Below the pieces are notes generated by a model. It saw only the letters and a list, made by a program, of their open reading frames with translations. It searched no databases and was not told where the DNA came from. The position numbers and the translations under genes were made by a program. Of a DNA stretch of 64,000 nt, positions 56,534 to 64,000 are shown one piece after another (position 1 is the stretch's first letter; each line of letters starts with the position of its first letter). Source of the stretch: a virus; IMG/VR virus record IMGVR_UViG_3300017991_005544, positions 1 through 64,000 of that record, one strand, 5' to 3'.

Positions 56534-57417
56534 TATAACAGTATTGCTCCGCTGTATTGCCAATCGTACCGGAGGTGACCGTCCGGGAAAAAGATCAACT
56601 GCCTGAGTTCGTCATTTCTGGTCGGGTCGATCGTGAGACAATCCGAGAGACAGACGTTCTGCCCGTGGTAGTCGTACACGATGGCCCCGTGCATCAGTTC
56701 CATCAGGCGGGTGCCTTCATAATCAAGCTCGTTTTTGATTTCTTCTATCTGGGAAGGGTCGAGGGCATGATCGGCAACAAATCGGCTGATGTTGTAGTCC
56801 TTGCAAACCTCGGGTCTCTTGATGTTGCGGATCGTGAGTTGCTCGACCTTGTGGTCCTGGCACCACTGGATCATGTTCTCGACATCACCGACGTGCTCGA
56901 TGTAGCCCTTGACCAACATGCAGGTGATCCTGACTGAAAAGCCCCTGTCGTGAAGTCGATCCACAACCTTGCCGAGGGGGTAGCCCATCCCATAGATCTC
57001 TGCGTTCATGGTTGGCATCCAATGAACAACCGAGAGGCAGATGGTCGTGAGGCCGTCGTGGCTCCAGACTCCCATGAATTCATCATAGTCTTTTTCGTGG
57101 GTATGGAACCGGATCCCGTTGGTCTGGAGTTCAACGAACGGGAAGTTCCAGGCCTTGAGTCTTCCGACGGTACGGCTGATCTCGACAGGGTGCAGGGTAG
57201 GCTCGCCCTTGCCGGTCAACAAGACGGTCGAGACCCCGCAGTCCTTTGCGTAGTCGCAGGCCGATTTGAACCGGCGGAAATATTGTGGGTGAGTGCCTTC
57301 GGTATCCATGCCGTAGTCCCGGATGCCTTCGTCGTGCGTCATCTTGGAGACACAAAACGGGCACCTGGCGTTACACTTGTGGTTGCCGATCACCATCGAG
57401 AGGGTCTGGATCTTCAT
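56533..57417 (-). CDS. Radical SAM protein
   Basis: 294 residues. Cluster site KCNARCPFCVSKM (C-x3-C-x2-C), VLLTGKGEPTLHP (G-E-P), ELQTNGIRFH, CMLVKGYIEHVGDVENMI; later Cys in NVCLSDC and PEVCKD. Resembles MoaA/NifB-like small radical SAM proteins and 7-carboxy-7-deazaguanine synthase-like phage proteins, but no auxiliary domain is clear. Stop TAG overlaps the tRNA-like gene. Substrate unknown. Confidence 0.8.
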   Translation of the reverse strand: MKIQTLSMVIGNHKCNARCPFCVSKMTHDEGIRDYGMDTEGTHPQYFRRFKSACDYAKDCGVSTVLLTGKGEPTLHPVEISRTVGRLKAWNFPFVELQTNGIRFHTHEKDYDEFMGVWSHDGLTTICLSVVHWMPTMNAEIYGMGYPLGKVVDRLHDRGFSVRITCMLVKGYIEHVGDVENMIQWCQDHKVEQLTIRNIKRPEVCKDYNISRFVADHALDPSQIEEIKNELDYEGTRLMELMHGAIVYDYHGQNVCLSDCLTIDPTRNDELRQLIFFPDGHLRYDWQYSGAILL

Positions 57418-57593
57418 CGTCGAGTCCTTTCATGTTTCTTGAGTTCTTCATCGATCCTGTTCACCAGGAGCGACCCGGTGATTGCCATCAGGACGATCCC
57501 GATGATTCCGCCTTCAACGCTGCCGACCACGAGTGTTGCGATGAACAGCACCACGGCAACAGCGAAGCTGGCAAATTCGAGTGTTTTGATCAT
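57414..57593 (-). CDS. 59-residue membrane protein
   Basis: ATG 57593, stop TGA 57414-57416, overlapping the next ATG. MIKTLEFASFAVAVVLFIAT and IIGIVLMAITGSLLV give two transmembrane helices; charged tail IDEELKKHERTRR. A holin-like shape (two helices, short loop, charged tail), though there is no endolysin next to it. Confidence 0.5.
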   Translation of the reverse strand: MIKTLEFASFAVAVVLFIATLVVGSVEGGIIGIVLMAITGSLLVNRIDEELKKHERTRR

Positions 57594-58150
57594 GACCCTA
57601 GTGTCTCCCTTACCCCGGCCCGAACGCCTTCAAAAAGCCATCTCTTGAACTTCTCACGGGCTTCCTGGTTCTTAGGGTTTCTCAGGATATAGCTTGGATG
57701 GTATGTCGAGATGTAGAGCATGCCGTCCCGCCGGACCCACTTGCCCCATTCGTAATCCGGGCCGATCAACGTCTTGCTCGCAGGCCTGCCGATGCAGACC
57801 ACCACCTTGGCAGGCGAACGGGTCAGCTTGTACTGGAGCCACGGGCTGCATGCCTCGATCTCGTCCGGCCTGGGATCCCGGTTGTTAGGGGGTCGGCACT
57901 GGATGATGTTCGTGATGAACAGGTACTCGAACACCACGTCGGTGAATTCTTCCTCCAGGGTCTCCCGGAGCAGCTGCCCCGACTTGCCGACAAAGGCTTC
58001 ACCTGTTTCATCCTCATCCTTGCCGGGCCCTTCTCCGACCAGGATGGCGGCGGCGGTCCTCATGTTGCCTGATCCCCATACACAAAGGTTTCGCCCCTTG
58101 TGCAGGCGGCAGGCAGTGCATTCGACATGGGGAATACGGAATGGATCCAT
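57590..58150 (-). CDS. Uracil-DNA glycosylase, family 4
   Basis: 186 residues. Family 4 marks: C-T-A-C near residue 11, GEGPGKDEDETGEAFVGKSG then QLL, FITNIIQCRPPNNRDPRPDE with a fourth Cys in EACSPW, and the C-terminal YISTYHPSYILRN. Four Cys bind a [4Fe-4S] cluster. Removes uracil from DNA; suggests the phage does not replace thymine by uracil. Confidence 0.9.
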   Translation of the reverse strand: MDPFRIPHVECTACRLHKGRNLCVWGSGNMRTAAAILVGEGPGKDEDETGEAFVGKSGQLLRETLEEEFTDVVFEYLFITNIIQCRPPNNRDPRPDEIEACSPWLQYKLTRSPAKVVVCIGRPASKTLIGPDYEWGKWVRRDGMLYISTYHPSYILRNPKNQEAREKFKRWLFEGVRAGVRETLGS

Positions 58151-58350
58151 CACAATCTCCCGATCTCGGTTATGATTTGCTGAAATTCCTCGTATTGTTC
58201 GTCATCGAGGCGTTCGCCAAAATGTTTGATCATGTGCAGCACCCTTGCCATCTGGGGCTCCACGATCCTGACGGCCTTGCTCGGCATCGTCACGCCACAT
58301 TCCGGGCAATAGAGGCCACCATCCTCAGTCTGAAGGGGTATCGTGAGCAT
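58150..58350 (-). CDS. Small C-x-x-C protein
   Basis: 66 residues. One CPEC pair, then helices (MARVLHMIKHFGERLDDEQY). Overlaps the gene above by 26 bp and the glycosylase start by one base. Function unknown. Confidence 0.45.
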   Translation of the reverse strand: MLTIPLQTEDGGLYCPECGVTMPSKAVRIVEPQMARVLHMIKHFGERLDDEQYEEFQQIITEIGRL

Positions 58351-59296
58351 ACTTTACTCTCGCTTCCAGGATCCCGATAAAATGATTCTTTGCAAGCTCT
58401 GTAATTTCCTTCTGAAGTTTACCGAAGTCGATTGTGGGCCGCTTGAATTTCTTCAGGATGTCCCACATGTCTTCCGTGATGATGTCGTGATAGACGGTGC
58501 TGAGCAGCCTGCTCATGTCATCGATGGTGGCGGGTGATCCTTTCTGGTCGTGGATCTTTTGCAGAATCTTTTCGACTCGACTGTAGGTGCAGTAGACCGA
58601 CGCAATCTTCATCTCGACCGCTTCCCTGGGGATCGGGCCTCCGAAGACCTTGACGTTCATCTCCCGGAATTCCTTCGCCACCAGCTTGGCGTAGGGCTGA
58701 CGACCCCACTTGTTGATGAAGTCGTAGTTCTTGATCACGATGCCCTCGCCCTGGGGGTGGGCCTCGTAGTTGGTTCTGCCCACCATGGACTCGAGGGCCT
58801 CGACCTTCGGGAATGCCGTGATCACGAGGGGCCTGAGGTACGGGATCTCGTATTCCGCTATCATGGGTTCGTATTCCCAATAGGGCAGCATCCTGCCCTT
58901 GGTCCTGTCCTCAACGTCGAACACGTAGAGCTTGCCCAGGTGCTTGGATGGATAGTTGACGGCATGCTTCACGAGCCATTCACCGTAGATTCGTGCGTGA
59001 GGGTAGGACAACAGGAAGCTGACCAGGTCGTCGTTCTTCATGACGTAATCAGGGAGGCCCCGGAAGCCATCCATGATCTCGGCATCCATGGTGGCGGGGT
59101 AGAATCGGGCCACCACGTTGTTCCTGGAGGCCACGTAGATCCAGTAGCGGTCGCCCTCAAGGTTGGCCCAGGCAGAGGCGTTGGCACCATCGAGTTTCTC
59201 GAACACGTAGACCTGGCCCTCCAGGATACCGCCGACCTCATCGATCTTGTCGAGTCTTTCAACCTTCTCGTACTTTTTGAATCCGGTGTCTTCCAT
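58325..59296 (-). CDS. RNA ligase, Rnl2-like nucleotidyltransferase
   Basis: 323 residues. Motif I VFEKLDGANAS (lysine nucleophile), motif Ia/II ASRNNVVARF, motif III ARIYGEWLV, IIIa LYVFDVED, IV EGIVIKNYD, V YAKLVAKEF. The C-terminal helical extension (KIASVYCTYSRVEKI) fits the phage RNA-ligase type. Seals nicks in RNA, for example to repair tRNAs cut by host defences. Confidence 0.85.
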   Translation of the reverse strand: MEDTGFKKYEKVERLDKIDEVGGILEGQVYVFEKLDGANASAWANLEGDRYWIYVASRNNVVARFYPATMDAEIMDGFRGLPDYVMKNDDLVSFLLSYPHARIYGEWLVKHAVNYPSKHLGKLYVFDVEDRTKGRMLPYWEYEPMIAEYEIPYLRPLVITAFPKVEALESMVGRTNYEAHPQGEGIVIKNYDFINKWGRQPYAKLVAKEFREMNVKVFGGPIPREAVEMKIASVYCTYSRVEKILQKIHDQKGSPATIDDMSRLLSTVYHDIITEDMWDILKKFKRPTIDFGKLQKEITELAKNHFIGILEARVKYAHDTPSD

Positions 59297-59317
59297 ACTG
59301 TTCCTCCTCGGCGTTTC

Positions 59318-59752
59318 TTATTTCATTGCCTCCATGTAGGCTGATGCTCCCTCTTCCCTCAGGTTCTCCACGAGTTCTCGAGCATCCTGTTCGGTGAGCT
59401 TCTCCTCGATAATGTGAGGGAGGCTCTCGACAACGTCTTTGGATTCCTTGAGCCCGAGGCCGGTGGCCTGCTTCACGATCTTGATGATCTGGATCTTCTT
59501 TTCTCCATGGTCGGTCAACACGACTTTGAATAATCCCGATATGGTAGCGTCGATCAGGATGCCTGGATTCCGCTTGGCGATCTCGCCCAGGAGCCTCCGC
59601 ATCTGAGTCTCGTCTGACCGGCAGATGATGTCGATGGCCTCACGATAGACCCGTCTCTCCTGTTCCATTGCTTTCTCGAGGTACTCGTCGAAGGACCGCT
59701 TGGATCGGTTGGATCCTTCCTGGCTGAATCTCTCGAGCGGGATCGTCTTCAT
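59318..59752 (-). CDS. Protein with ribosomal protein L7/L12 C-terminal-type domain
   Basis: 144 residues. An N-terminal helical part ([20 protein letters not shown]), then residues about 72-140 match the bL12 C-terminal domain: [52 protein letters not shown]. The bacterial form reads ...[22 protein letters not shown].... In ribosomes this domain recruits translation factors; the dimerising N-terminus of L7/L12 is not seen here. A phage copy may attract or redirect translation factors. Confidence 0.8.
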   Translation of the reverse strand: [144 protein letters not shown]

Positions 59753-59760
59753 CGTGGCTC

Positions 59761-59916
59761 CTATGTATACTCACGGATCAGGTTCTTGACGGCCTGCTTG
59801 CCCTTGGTCCGGTCGTACCGGGTCCGGTCAACATGGACCTCGGTGCTCCTGGCGTAGGGGTTGCGCTGACCGTGTTTCTTCTTCTTCCTCGAGTACCAGT
59901 TCGTCTTGTTGTTCAC
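59761..59916 (-). CDS. Small basic protein
   Basis: 52 residues from GTG 59916 behind AAGGAG at six bases; frame begins VNNKTNWYSRKKKKHGQRNP. Highly basic; may bind nucleic acid. Longer frame starts have no RBS. Confidence 0.45.
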   Translation of the reverse strand: MNNKTNWYSRKKKKHGQRNPYARSTEVHVDRTRYDRTKGKQAVKNLIREYT

Positions 59917-59942
59917 GACATGCTCCTTGTGTTTGGAGTTTC

Positions 59943-60302
59943 TCAGGGTGCCGACTGCTGCGGTCCCTTCATGAGCCAGCCCTCGGCATCCTGGCAGCAC
60001 CATCTTAGATGTTCTTGATAGTTTTCCTTCTTGCTGAACTTCAACACGTATACCATCCGGCTGACCTTCAAGTCGATCCAGACAATGATGGTCATGTACT
60101 TGTCACTGTACCAGGCACCGGCCTCGATCGGCCCCGGTCTGAAGCTCTCGATCGGGAGGAATCCGAACGGCACCCCCCGATCGATTCCCTCTCGATCCCG
60201 TTGGGTAATCCAGGAGAAGGCCGAGACCTGGTGAGCCTCGACCCATACGAATTCAGTCATGTTGTCCAACAGGTATTTTTCGAGGGGGTTGTGTTTCATC
60301 AT
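59943..60302 (-). CDS. Unknown protein
   Basis: About 119 residues from ATG 60302 or 60299. Mixed alpha/beta, Trp-rich (FVWVEAHQVSAFSWI, YMTIIVWIDLKVSRMVYVLK). Not recognised. Confidence 0.4.
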   Translation of the reverse strand: MMKHNPLEKYLLDNMTEFVWVEAHQVSAFSWITQRDREGIDRGVPFGFLPIESFRPGPIEAGAWYSDKYMTIIVWIDLKVSRMVYVLKFSKKENYQEHLRWCCQDAEGWLMKGPQQSAP

Positions 60303-60841
60303 TTCTCCTTTGCTCTTTCCTTGCAAAGCCTTGCCAGCTTCTCGTGATGTTCGGCACTTTTCCTGTCCTGCTTGGCGGCTCTCAGGTGATATCCGGCATT
60401 CCAGGAAAAGCTCTTGGCCTTGTCCTTCTTGAGGTATTCTGCCTTTGTCCTTTGGTCTTCCTCTAACTCTGCTTTGAGTTCCTGCCCTTTCAGGGCGGCA
60501 GCTTCTTTGCTCTCGAAGAGCCGTTCCTCGTCGTATCCGAACGGGCCGCTCCGGTAGTGGGCCTGTATGCTGCCTCCGTTGACTCGGAGTTCTATCCCGG
60601 TGATGGCGACTGGTTCCGGGTCGACGACATACTCATATTCTTTGACGGTGCCGGTCGGGGGTTCGAATCCACGAGTACAAAAGTTGCACGGGAGAATCAT
60701 CTCGTCTCCGTTGCCGAGGGTGAGCTTCACCTCTCGGTTTCCGTAGCAGATAGGGCAGGACTTCTCGACCGGCAACCAGGAGCATCGTGCATGCCATACT
60801 GCATCACCGACCTGATATTTGCTTGGTAGTTTTTCACTCAT
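60299..60841 (-). CDS. Protein with zinc site and Lys-rich tail
   Basis: 180 residues from ATG 60841. QVGDAVWHARCSWLPVEKSC then CPICYG and CNFCTRG suggest a DnaJ-type zinc module; beta region follows and a Lys/Ala/Glu-rich C-terminus (HHEKLARLCKERAK). Function unknown. Confidence 0.45.
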   Translation of the reverse strand: MSEKLPSKYQVGDAVWHARCSWLPVEKSCPICYGNREVKLTLGNGDEMILPCNFCTRGFEPPTGTVKEYEYVVDPEPVAITGIELRVNGGSIQAHYRSGPFGYDEERLFESKEAAALKGQELKAELEEDQRTKAEYLKKDKAKSFSWNAGYHLRAAKQDRKSAEHHEKLARLCKERAKEK

Positions 60842-61079
60842 GATTCGTTCCTCCTTCATGGCCGGTCTCCTGAGCCGTGATCTCGGGCTCGAGGCCGGAA
60901 GGTTCGATCCCGACATAGAAGATATCACGACCGGCCTGCTGGTTGGCCTTCACCGTCACCTCGATCCAGTCCCTGGCCTGCTGAATTGTCTCGAACCTCG
61001 AGGACATCACGACCTTGACTCCCCCGAGGAGCAGGCCCTTGCCTGCCGTCACCGATCCTCTGAAACTCTTCGTTTTCAC
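60834..61079 (-). CDS. Small protein, unknown
   Basis: 81 residues, beginning MKTKSFRGSVTAGKGLLLG; strand-helix pattern FETIQQARDWIEVTVKANQQ. Not recognised. Confidence 0.4.
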   Translation of the reverse strand: MKTKSFRGSVTAGKGLLLGGVKVVMSSRFETIQQARDWIEVTVKANQQAGRDIFYVGIEPSGLEPEITAQETGHEGGTNHE

Positions 61080-61088
61080 TTTGGCCTC

Positions 61089-61463
61089 CTAGACTAATGG
61101 TAAGTGTTTCATGGTCCCGATGTTTGCGATGAACCACTTCGCCATCTTGACGCTGGCCTCGTTCCTGCCATCATACCTTGACGGCTCGAGTTCTGCCAGA
61201 TGCTCGAGCCACTTGACGCAAAGGCCGGTGAAGAATTGCTGAAGGGTCCGGTGCTCGCATGCCATCCCCCGGATGAACCAGGGGATCTCATCGTCATGGC
61301 CTCCGTTCAGCATCCGGGCCACCTCTTCTGCCAGCTTCTTTCCCGTTGACTGCTGGTAGAATTGATCCTCGAGTCTCCTGTCCATCTCGGACTTCAGGTC
61401 TGAGGGGAGCGTATCGTATGCTTCTCGTTCTTCCTGGGAGAGTCTCCAGTAGTGCTTAGTCAT
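61089..61463 (-). CDS. Unknown helical protein
   Basis: 124 residues from ATG 61463 behind AGGAG. Helical; WRLSQEEREAYDTLPSDLKS, IGTMKHLPLV. Not recognised. Confidence 0.4.
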   Translation of the reverse strand: MTKHYWRLSQEEREAYDTLPSDLKSEMDRRLEDQFYQQSTGKKLAEEVARMLNGGHDDEIPWFIRGMACEHRTLQQFFTGLCVKWLEHLAELEPSRYDGRNEASVKMAKWFIANIGTMKHLPLV

Positions 61464-61474
61464 GTCTGTTCTCC

Positions 61475-61903
61475 TCATTTTGCTTTGAGTTCTCGGACCA
61501 TCGAGGCCGGTACGAACACCGGCTCCTTGCACCAGGTTTCGCCATCATTGCAGATGCAGTAGAAGTATCCGCCATTGACCCTGGTCCGGTCGTATATTCC
61601 GTAGTGTCGTTCACCGTAACTGTTGTCGAAGTAGTGGGTCGGCTTCGGTTCGGCATTCTGAAAAGAGGGATGGATCGAGCCCCTGGCCGGTCGTCCCATC
61701 GGGCTCCCTGGCCCCGATCGGTGAGCAATGTCTCGGGCTATCGATTCCAGGATCAAGTCATCTTCATGGCCGACAAGCTCTCGGCCCTCAGGGATCGTCT
61801 CGACCAGGTAGAATCCCTCGAGTAGATACCGGATGATTCTGGCGGAGCCACCGTCTGGCATATTCCACCTTACCAGTACTCCTGGTTTGAATTCCGTTTT
61901 CAT
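61475..61903 (-). CDS. Unknown protein with SH3-like start
   Basis: 142 residues: VLVRWNMPDGGSARIIRYLL resembles an SH3-like or DUF-type beta barrel; Cys pair YFYCICNDGETWCKE. Located just after the structured intergenic region. Not recognised. Confidence 0.4.
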   Translation of the reverse strand: MKTEFKPGVLVRWNMPDGGSARIIRYLLEGFYLVETIPEGRELVGHEDDLILESIARDIAHRSGPGSPMGRPARGSIHPSFQNAEPKPTHYFDNSYGERHYGIYDRTRVNGGYFYCICNDGETWCKEPVFVPASMVRELKAK

Positions 61904-61935
61904 CTCGTTTCCCTTTCGTTCGGGTTGGGTTCCTT

Positions 61936-62029
61936 AGGGGCGAAGAGCCCTGCCCCTTTCATCGGCACCTCTGGCCGTCGCCACTTCGGCCAGAGCGGTG
62001 GGGTTGTGCCTCCCGGTTCAGGGCTCTTC
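61936..62029 (-). promoter_or_regulatory. Structured intergenic RNA element
   Basis: An 11-bp inverted repeat GAAGAGCCCTG (61942-61952) / CAGGGCTCTTC (62019-62029) encloses a 9-bp hairpin CTCTGGCCG (61969-61977) / CGGCCAGAG (61987-61995). A competing stem AGGGGC (61936-61941) / GCCCCT (61952-61957) uses part of the outer stem. Mutually exclusive pairs just upstream of the gene at 61903 suggest a switch-like leader or a processing site. No known riboswitch recognised. Confidence 0.4.
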
Positions 62030-62239
62030 TTCCCACTCGGAGGCAGAGCAGTGGCTGTACTCCGCCGCCTGTGGGCTCTGGGGTTGCGTGTTCCGTTTCT
62101 TCTTGGCCTTTTTGGGAGCCGGAGGATACAGCGTGAGGTCCTCCTGGTATCCGCACTTCCTGCATCTCCAGACTTCTTTGGTCCTGTTTGACTCCGTAGA
62201 GATCCTCTTCATGCTGTTGTCGCACTTGTCACAGAACAT
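62018..62239 (-). CDS. Zinc-ribbon protein, RPB9/TFIIS-like
   Basis: 73 residues: FCDKCDNSMKRISTE, VWRCRKCGYQED, with two C-x-x-C pairs as in RNA polymerase-associated ribbons; then a basic, Pro-rich tail. Could bind nucleic acid or polymerase. Its end contains the right arm of the inverted repeat described above. Confidence 0.55.
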   Translation of the reverse strand: MFCDKCDNSMKRISTESNRTKEVWRCRKCGYQEDLTLYPPAPKKAKKKRNTQPQSPQAAEYSHCSASEWEEEP

Positions 62240-62254
62240 GATGCCGTTCTCCTG

Positions 62255-62542
62255 TCAGACTACGGTTGGTTCTCCCAGGATGTTCCGCCGGACAATCCGG
62301 TCAGAAATTTGCAGATTTTCAGAGGGCCGACTGAAGGCACTGAGCACGATGCTCAAGGCCTGGCCCTCGAGGCCTCGGTCGGTGCGATCTACTACATGGT
62401 GGATGGAGTTCGACTTGAAAAAAGCTTTCATGCGGTCATGGTCTTCGGGCCGGTCGATCTCGAACCAGGCGACCGACTTGCTGTAAAGGTCGTGGATCTC
62501 GACCGTGATCAGGTTGTCCTTGACGAACACGTGAGCCGCCAT
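62255..62542 (-). CDS. Small beta-alpha protein
   Basis: 95 residues from ATG 62542, overlapping the previous stop (TAATG). MAAHVFVKDNLITVEIHDLY, WFEIDRPEDHDRMKAFFKSN. The upstream extension of this frame to 62956 is a shadow of the metallohydrolase gene. Not recognised. Confidence 0.5.
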   Translation of the reverse strand: MAAHVFVKDNLITVEIHDLYSKSVAWFEIDRPEDHDRMKAFFKSNSIHHVVDRTDRGLEGQALSIVLSAFSRPSENLQISDRIVRRNILGEPTVV

Positions 62543-63099
62543 TACGGGTTTCCCCCATTGTACCGCTGCCTGACCTCTTCTGCAAGGGCCAGTTGCCGCC
62601 GGTGCTGCCGGTGCCGCTCGAGGGCCCGGAGGGCCTGAGGGCTCGGAGGCCTCCCGGCTCTCTTTACCTTCCACCTGACCCGGTGCTCCCGGAACTTGGC
62701 CTTCATCTGGTCGTGTACTTCCCGGCCCAGGAACCGCCGGACCAGGTCCAGGTAGATCCGGCAGAACTCCCGGCCATGGGCCGCAGCGAACGGGTAGTTC
62801 TTGTCCTTGTACCCGTGAGCTAGCTCGTGCAGGATGATGCCCCGGTGCCGGGCCCAGACCGGCAGGATGAGGCTCCTGGTGCCGCCTCGGGCCCAACGGG
62901 TTCCTCGACCGGCCTTGACCTCGGGATCGATCCTGCCCCACTTCCTCACGACCCACTTGTTGCCCGTGACCTTCCTGACAAAGGCCTCGCTCGCCTGGAG
63001 GGTCGGCCCGATATAGAATTCCTGCCGGTCCAGGAGCCAGCCGTCGACCTTGTAAACTTTGCTCCGCTGGTTGTCACGTGATCTCAGGATCCTGGTCAT
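62542..63099 (-). CDS. Putative metallohydrolase with HELAHG motif
   Basis: 185 residues from ATG 63099. Central GIILHELAHGYKDKNYPFAA, with zinc-type His residues plus H in AAAHGREF as a likely third ligand; the basic, Arg-rich C-terminus is about 60 residues. Resembles small uncharacterised actinophage-type metallohydrolases. Beta-rich N-terminus (QEFYIGPTL). Function unknown. Confidence 0.6.
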   Translation of the reverse strand: MTRILRSRDNQRSKVYKVDGWLLDRQEFYIGPTLQASEAFVRKVTGNKWVVRKWGRIDPEVKAGRGTRWARGGTRSLILPVWARHRGIILHELAHGYKDKNYPFAAAHGREFCRIYLDLVRRFLGREVHDQMKAKFREHRVRWKVKRAGRPPSPQALRALERHRQHRRQLALAEEVRQRYNGGNP

Positions 63100-63103
63100 G
63101 ATC

Positions 63104-63322
63104 TCACTCCGCCTGGACGATTCGTTCGCACCGATCATCGAGCCCATACAGGATATCCAGGGCAGGCCACAGGTCCAGTCCTGAGAAGACCATCTCGAGG
63201 CCCCTGCCCTCCCCCTTGGGTTTCAGGAACAACACGATTTTGACCCCTTCACCGTCCTCATAATCGATTTTCTGGCAGAGCCCGTGCCTGGTGCGCTCGA
63301 CCGTCTCGATCAGCTTCGCCAT
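63104..63322 (-). CDS. Small protein, unknown
   Basis: 72 residues from ATG 63322. MAKLIETVERTRHGLCQKID, VFSGLDLWPALDILY. Not recognised. Confidence 0.4.
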   Translation of the reverse strand: MAKLIETVERTRHGLCQKIDYEDGEGVKIVLFLKPKGEGRGLEMVFSGLDLWPALDILYGLDDRCERIVQAE

Positions 63323-63323
63323 T

Positions 63324-63758
63324 TTACTTGCCTCCCGCATTGTAATCGTTTGCGATCAGGGGATCCCCTCCGGCCTCGAGGCAGGCACTGAAGCACTTCG
63401 TCGCCCGGCGGCAGGCCTGGTCCAGGGCATCCTCCCGGTCCTTCCCGTAGCCGTGGAAGGTAGCGGGGGTCGTGTTGATGCTGGCCTTGTAGGTGCCGTC
63501 GTCCCTGGTCTCGATGAGGGACCAGAAGCCGTGCCACTTGACGGGATGCAGGGGGTTCGGCGTGATGCCGGTATCCTTGGTGAAGTAGGGCAGGGGGGTT
63601 GTGTCGGGGTCCCAGGAAACGGTTTCGTCGCAGATCAGGCACTGCCAGACCCGGATGAAGGTCTCGGTCTGGGGACGTTCTACGTATAGGTGATGATGCT
63701 GACAATTGGGGAATTCCATCACGACCTCCTCGGATTCTTTGAATTTAGTTGCCATCAT
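63324..63758 (-). CDS. Protein with zinc site, unknown
   Basis: 144 residues. Metal site CQHHHLYVE with CLICDET; Trp-rich; C-terminal Cys/Ala region (ALDQACRRATKCFSACLEAG). Overlaps the gene above (ATGA). Not recognised. Confidence 0.45.
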   Translation of the reverse strand: MMATKFKESEEVVMEFPNCQHHHLYVERPQTETFIRVWQCLICDETVSWDPDTTPLPYFTKDTGITPNPLHPVKWHGFWSLIETRDDGTYKASINTTPATFHGYGKDREDALDQACRRATKCFSACLEAGGDPLIANDYNAGGK

Positions 63759-63961
63759 GGCCGATCCTTTTCTGGTCTCAGGGGTTGAATCGGAAGGTCG
63801 GGAAGCTGGCCCCGCAGGCAGCGACCCCGCAGACAGTTCTTTGGCTTGTCCACCCTCTCAGTATCCGGGTTGCTAACGGAACCTCTCTCTCCCTTGTCAC
63901 CATAAACGGGAAGCGGTGAGGGCGGGTTTAAGCTCGCTCTATCGTTGTGGAGCACCAGCAT
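63755..63961 (-). CDS. Doubtful small gene at the edge of the window
   Basis: 68 residues from ATG 63961 behind AGGAAGGA. The stop overlaps the next ATG, which supports it; composition (Pro/Arg-rich, NPPSPLPVYGDKG) does not. It could also be a leader region without coding function. Confidence 0.25.
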   Translation of the reverse strand: MLVLHNDRASLNPPSPLPVYGDKGERGSVSNPDTERVDKPKNCLRGRCLRGQLPDLPIQPLRPEKDRP

Positions 63962-64000
63962 CCGTTCCTTCCTGGTTTCCTGGTCCGGTCCTGGGAGCCC

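Noticed and set aside
57414-57593. Two-helix membrane protein as holin
   Set aside because: Shape fits, but no endolysin or spanin is adjacent and the neighbours are DNA-repair and radical SAM genes; left as a membrane protein of unknown role.
62545-62956. Upstream extension of the 62255 gene
   Set aside because: Pro/Gly/Ala-rich shadow of the metallohydrolase gene; ATG 62542 with TAATG overlap is the natural start.

Overview
The window is part of the genome of a large tailed double-stranded DNA phage (Caudoviricetes). It carries a tail-hub-like protein, a nearly complete phage replication and recombination set, two inteins, HNH homing-type genes and very dense, overlapping genes. The host is probably Gram-negative: there are two lipobox lipoproteins, an outer-membrane lipid A deacylase-like protein and many enzymes for surface glycans. 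No capsid, portal or terminase genes are in view.

Layout. Bases 1 to about 16800 are all on the + strand. They start with virion or tail genes (a Trp-rich repeat protein, three neighbours sharing one domain, a hub-like protein, Cys-rich proteins), interrupted by one HNH-AP2 gene. From 7928 to 15946 follows a tightly coupled cluster for making or tailoring glycans: a B12-type radical SAM homologue that has lost its cluster cysteines, glycosyltransferases, two tandem sulfotransferases, a SPASM radical SAM enzyme, a sugar C-methyltransferase-like protein and a pyruvyl transferase. A lipoprotein and a small protein end the block at a bidirectional terminator (16818-16852).

Everything from there to 64000 that looks like a protein gene is on the - strand. 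It contains recombination genes (RuvC-like, SbcC/gp46-like, SbcD/gp47-like, RecA/UvsX-like, single-strand-binding-like), a C-family DNA polymerase, a class II ribonucleotide reductase with an intein, primase, DnaB-like helicase and loader, a methanogen-type thymidylate synthase homologue, a UvsW-like helicase with an intein, and a CobT/CobS-like pair. Nearer 64000 lie a radical SAM gene, a family 4 uracil-DNA glycosylase, an RNA ligase, a protein with a ribosomal L7/L12-type domain and many small zinc-binding or unknown genes.

The most striking locus is 53350-55234. An HNH nuclease fused to a coiled coil and an IS110/Nop-type domain (53941-54885) sits between two arrays of exactly 36-bp units. 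Each unit is two different 10-bp repeats separated by two 8-bp variable spacers. This is the organisation of a TIGR-Tas (TasH-type) RNA-guided system. Beside it are a run of palindromic 16-bp repeats, several GTA-loop hairpins and a candidate structured RNA with its own terminator, in the only gene-free stretch longer than 300 bases.

Four visibly AT-rich blocks (HNH-AP2 gene, HNH gene beside the reductase, and both inteins) stand out from the GC-richer phage background and look like recently acquired homing elements.
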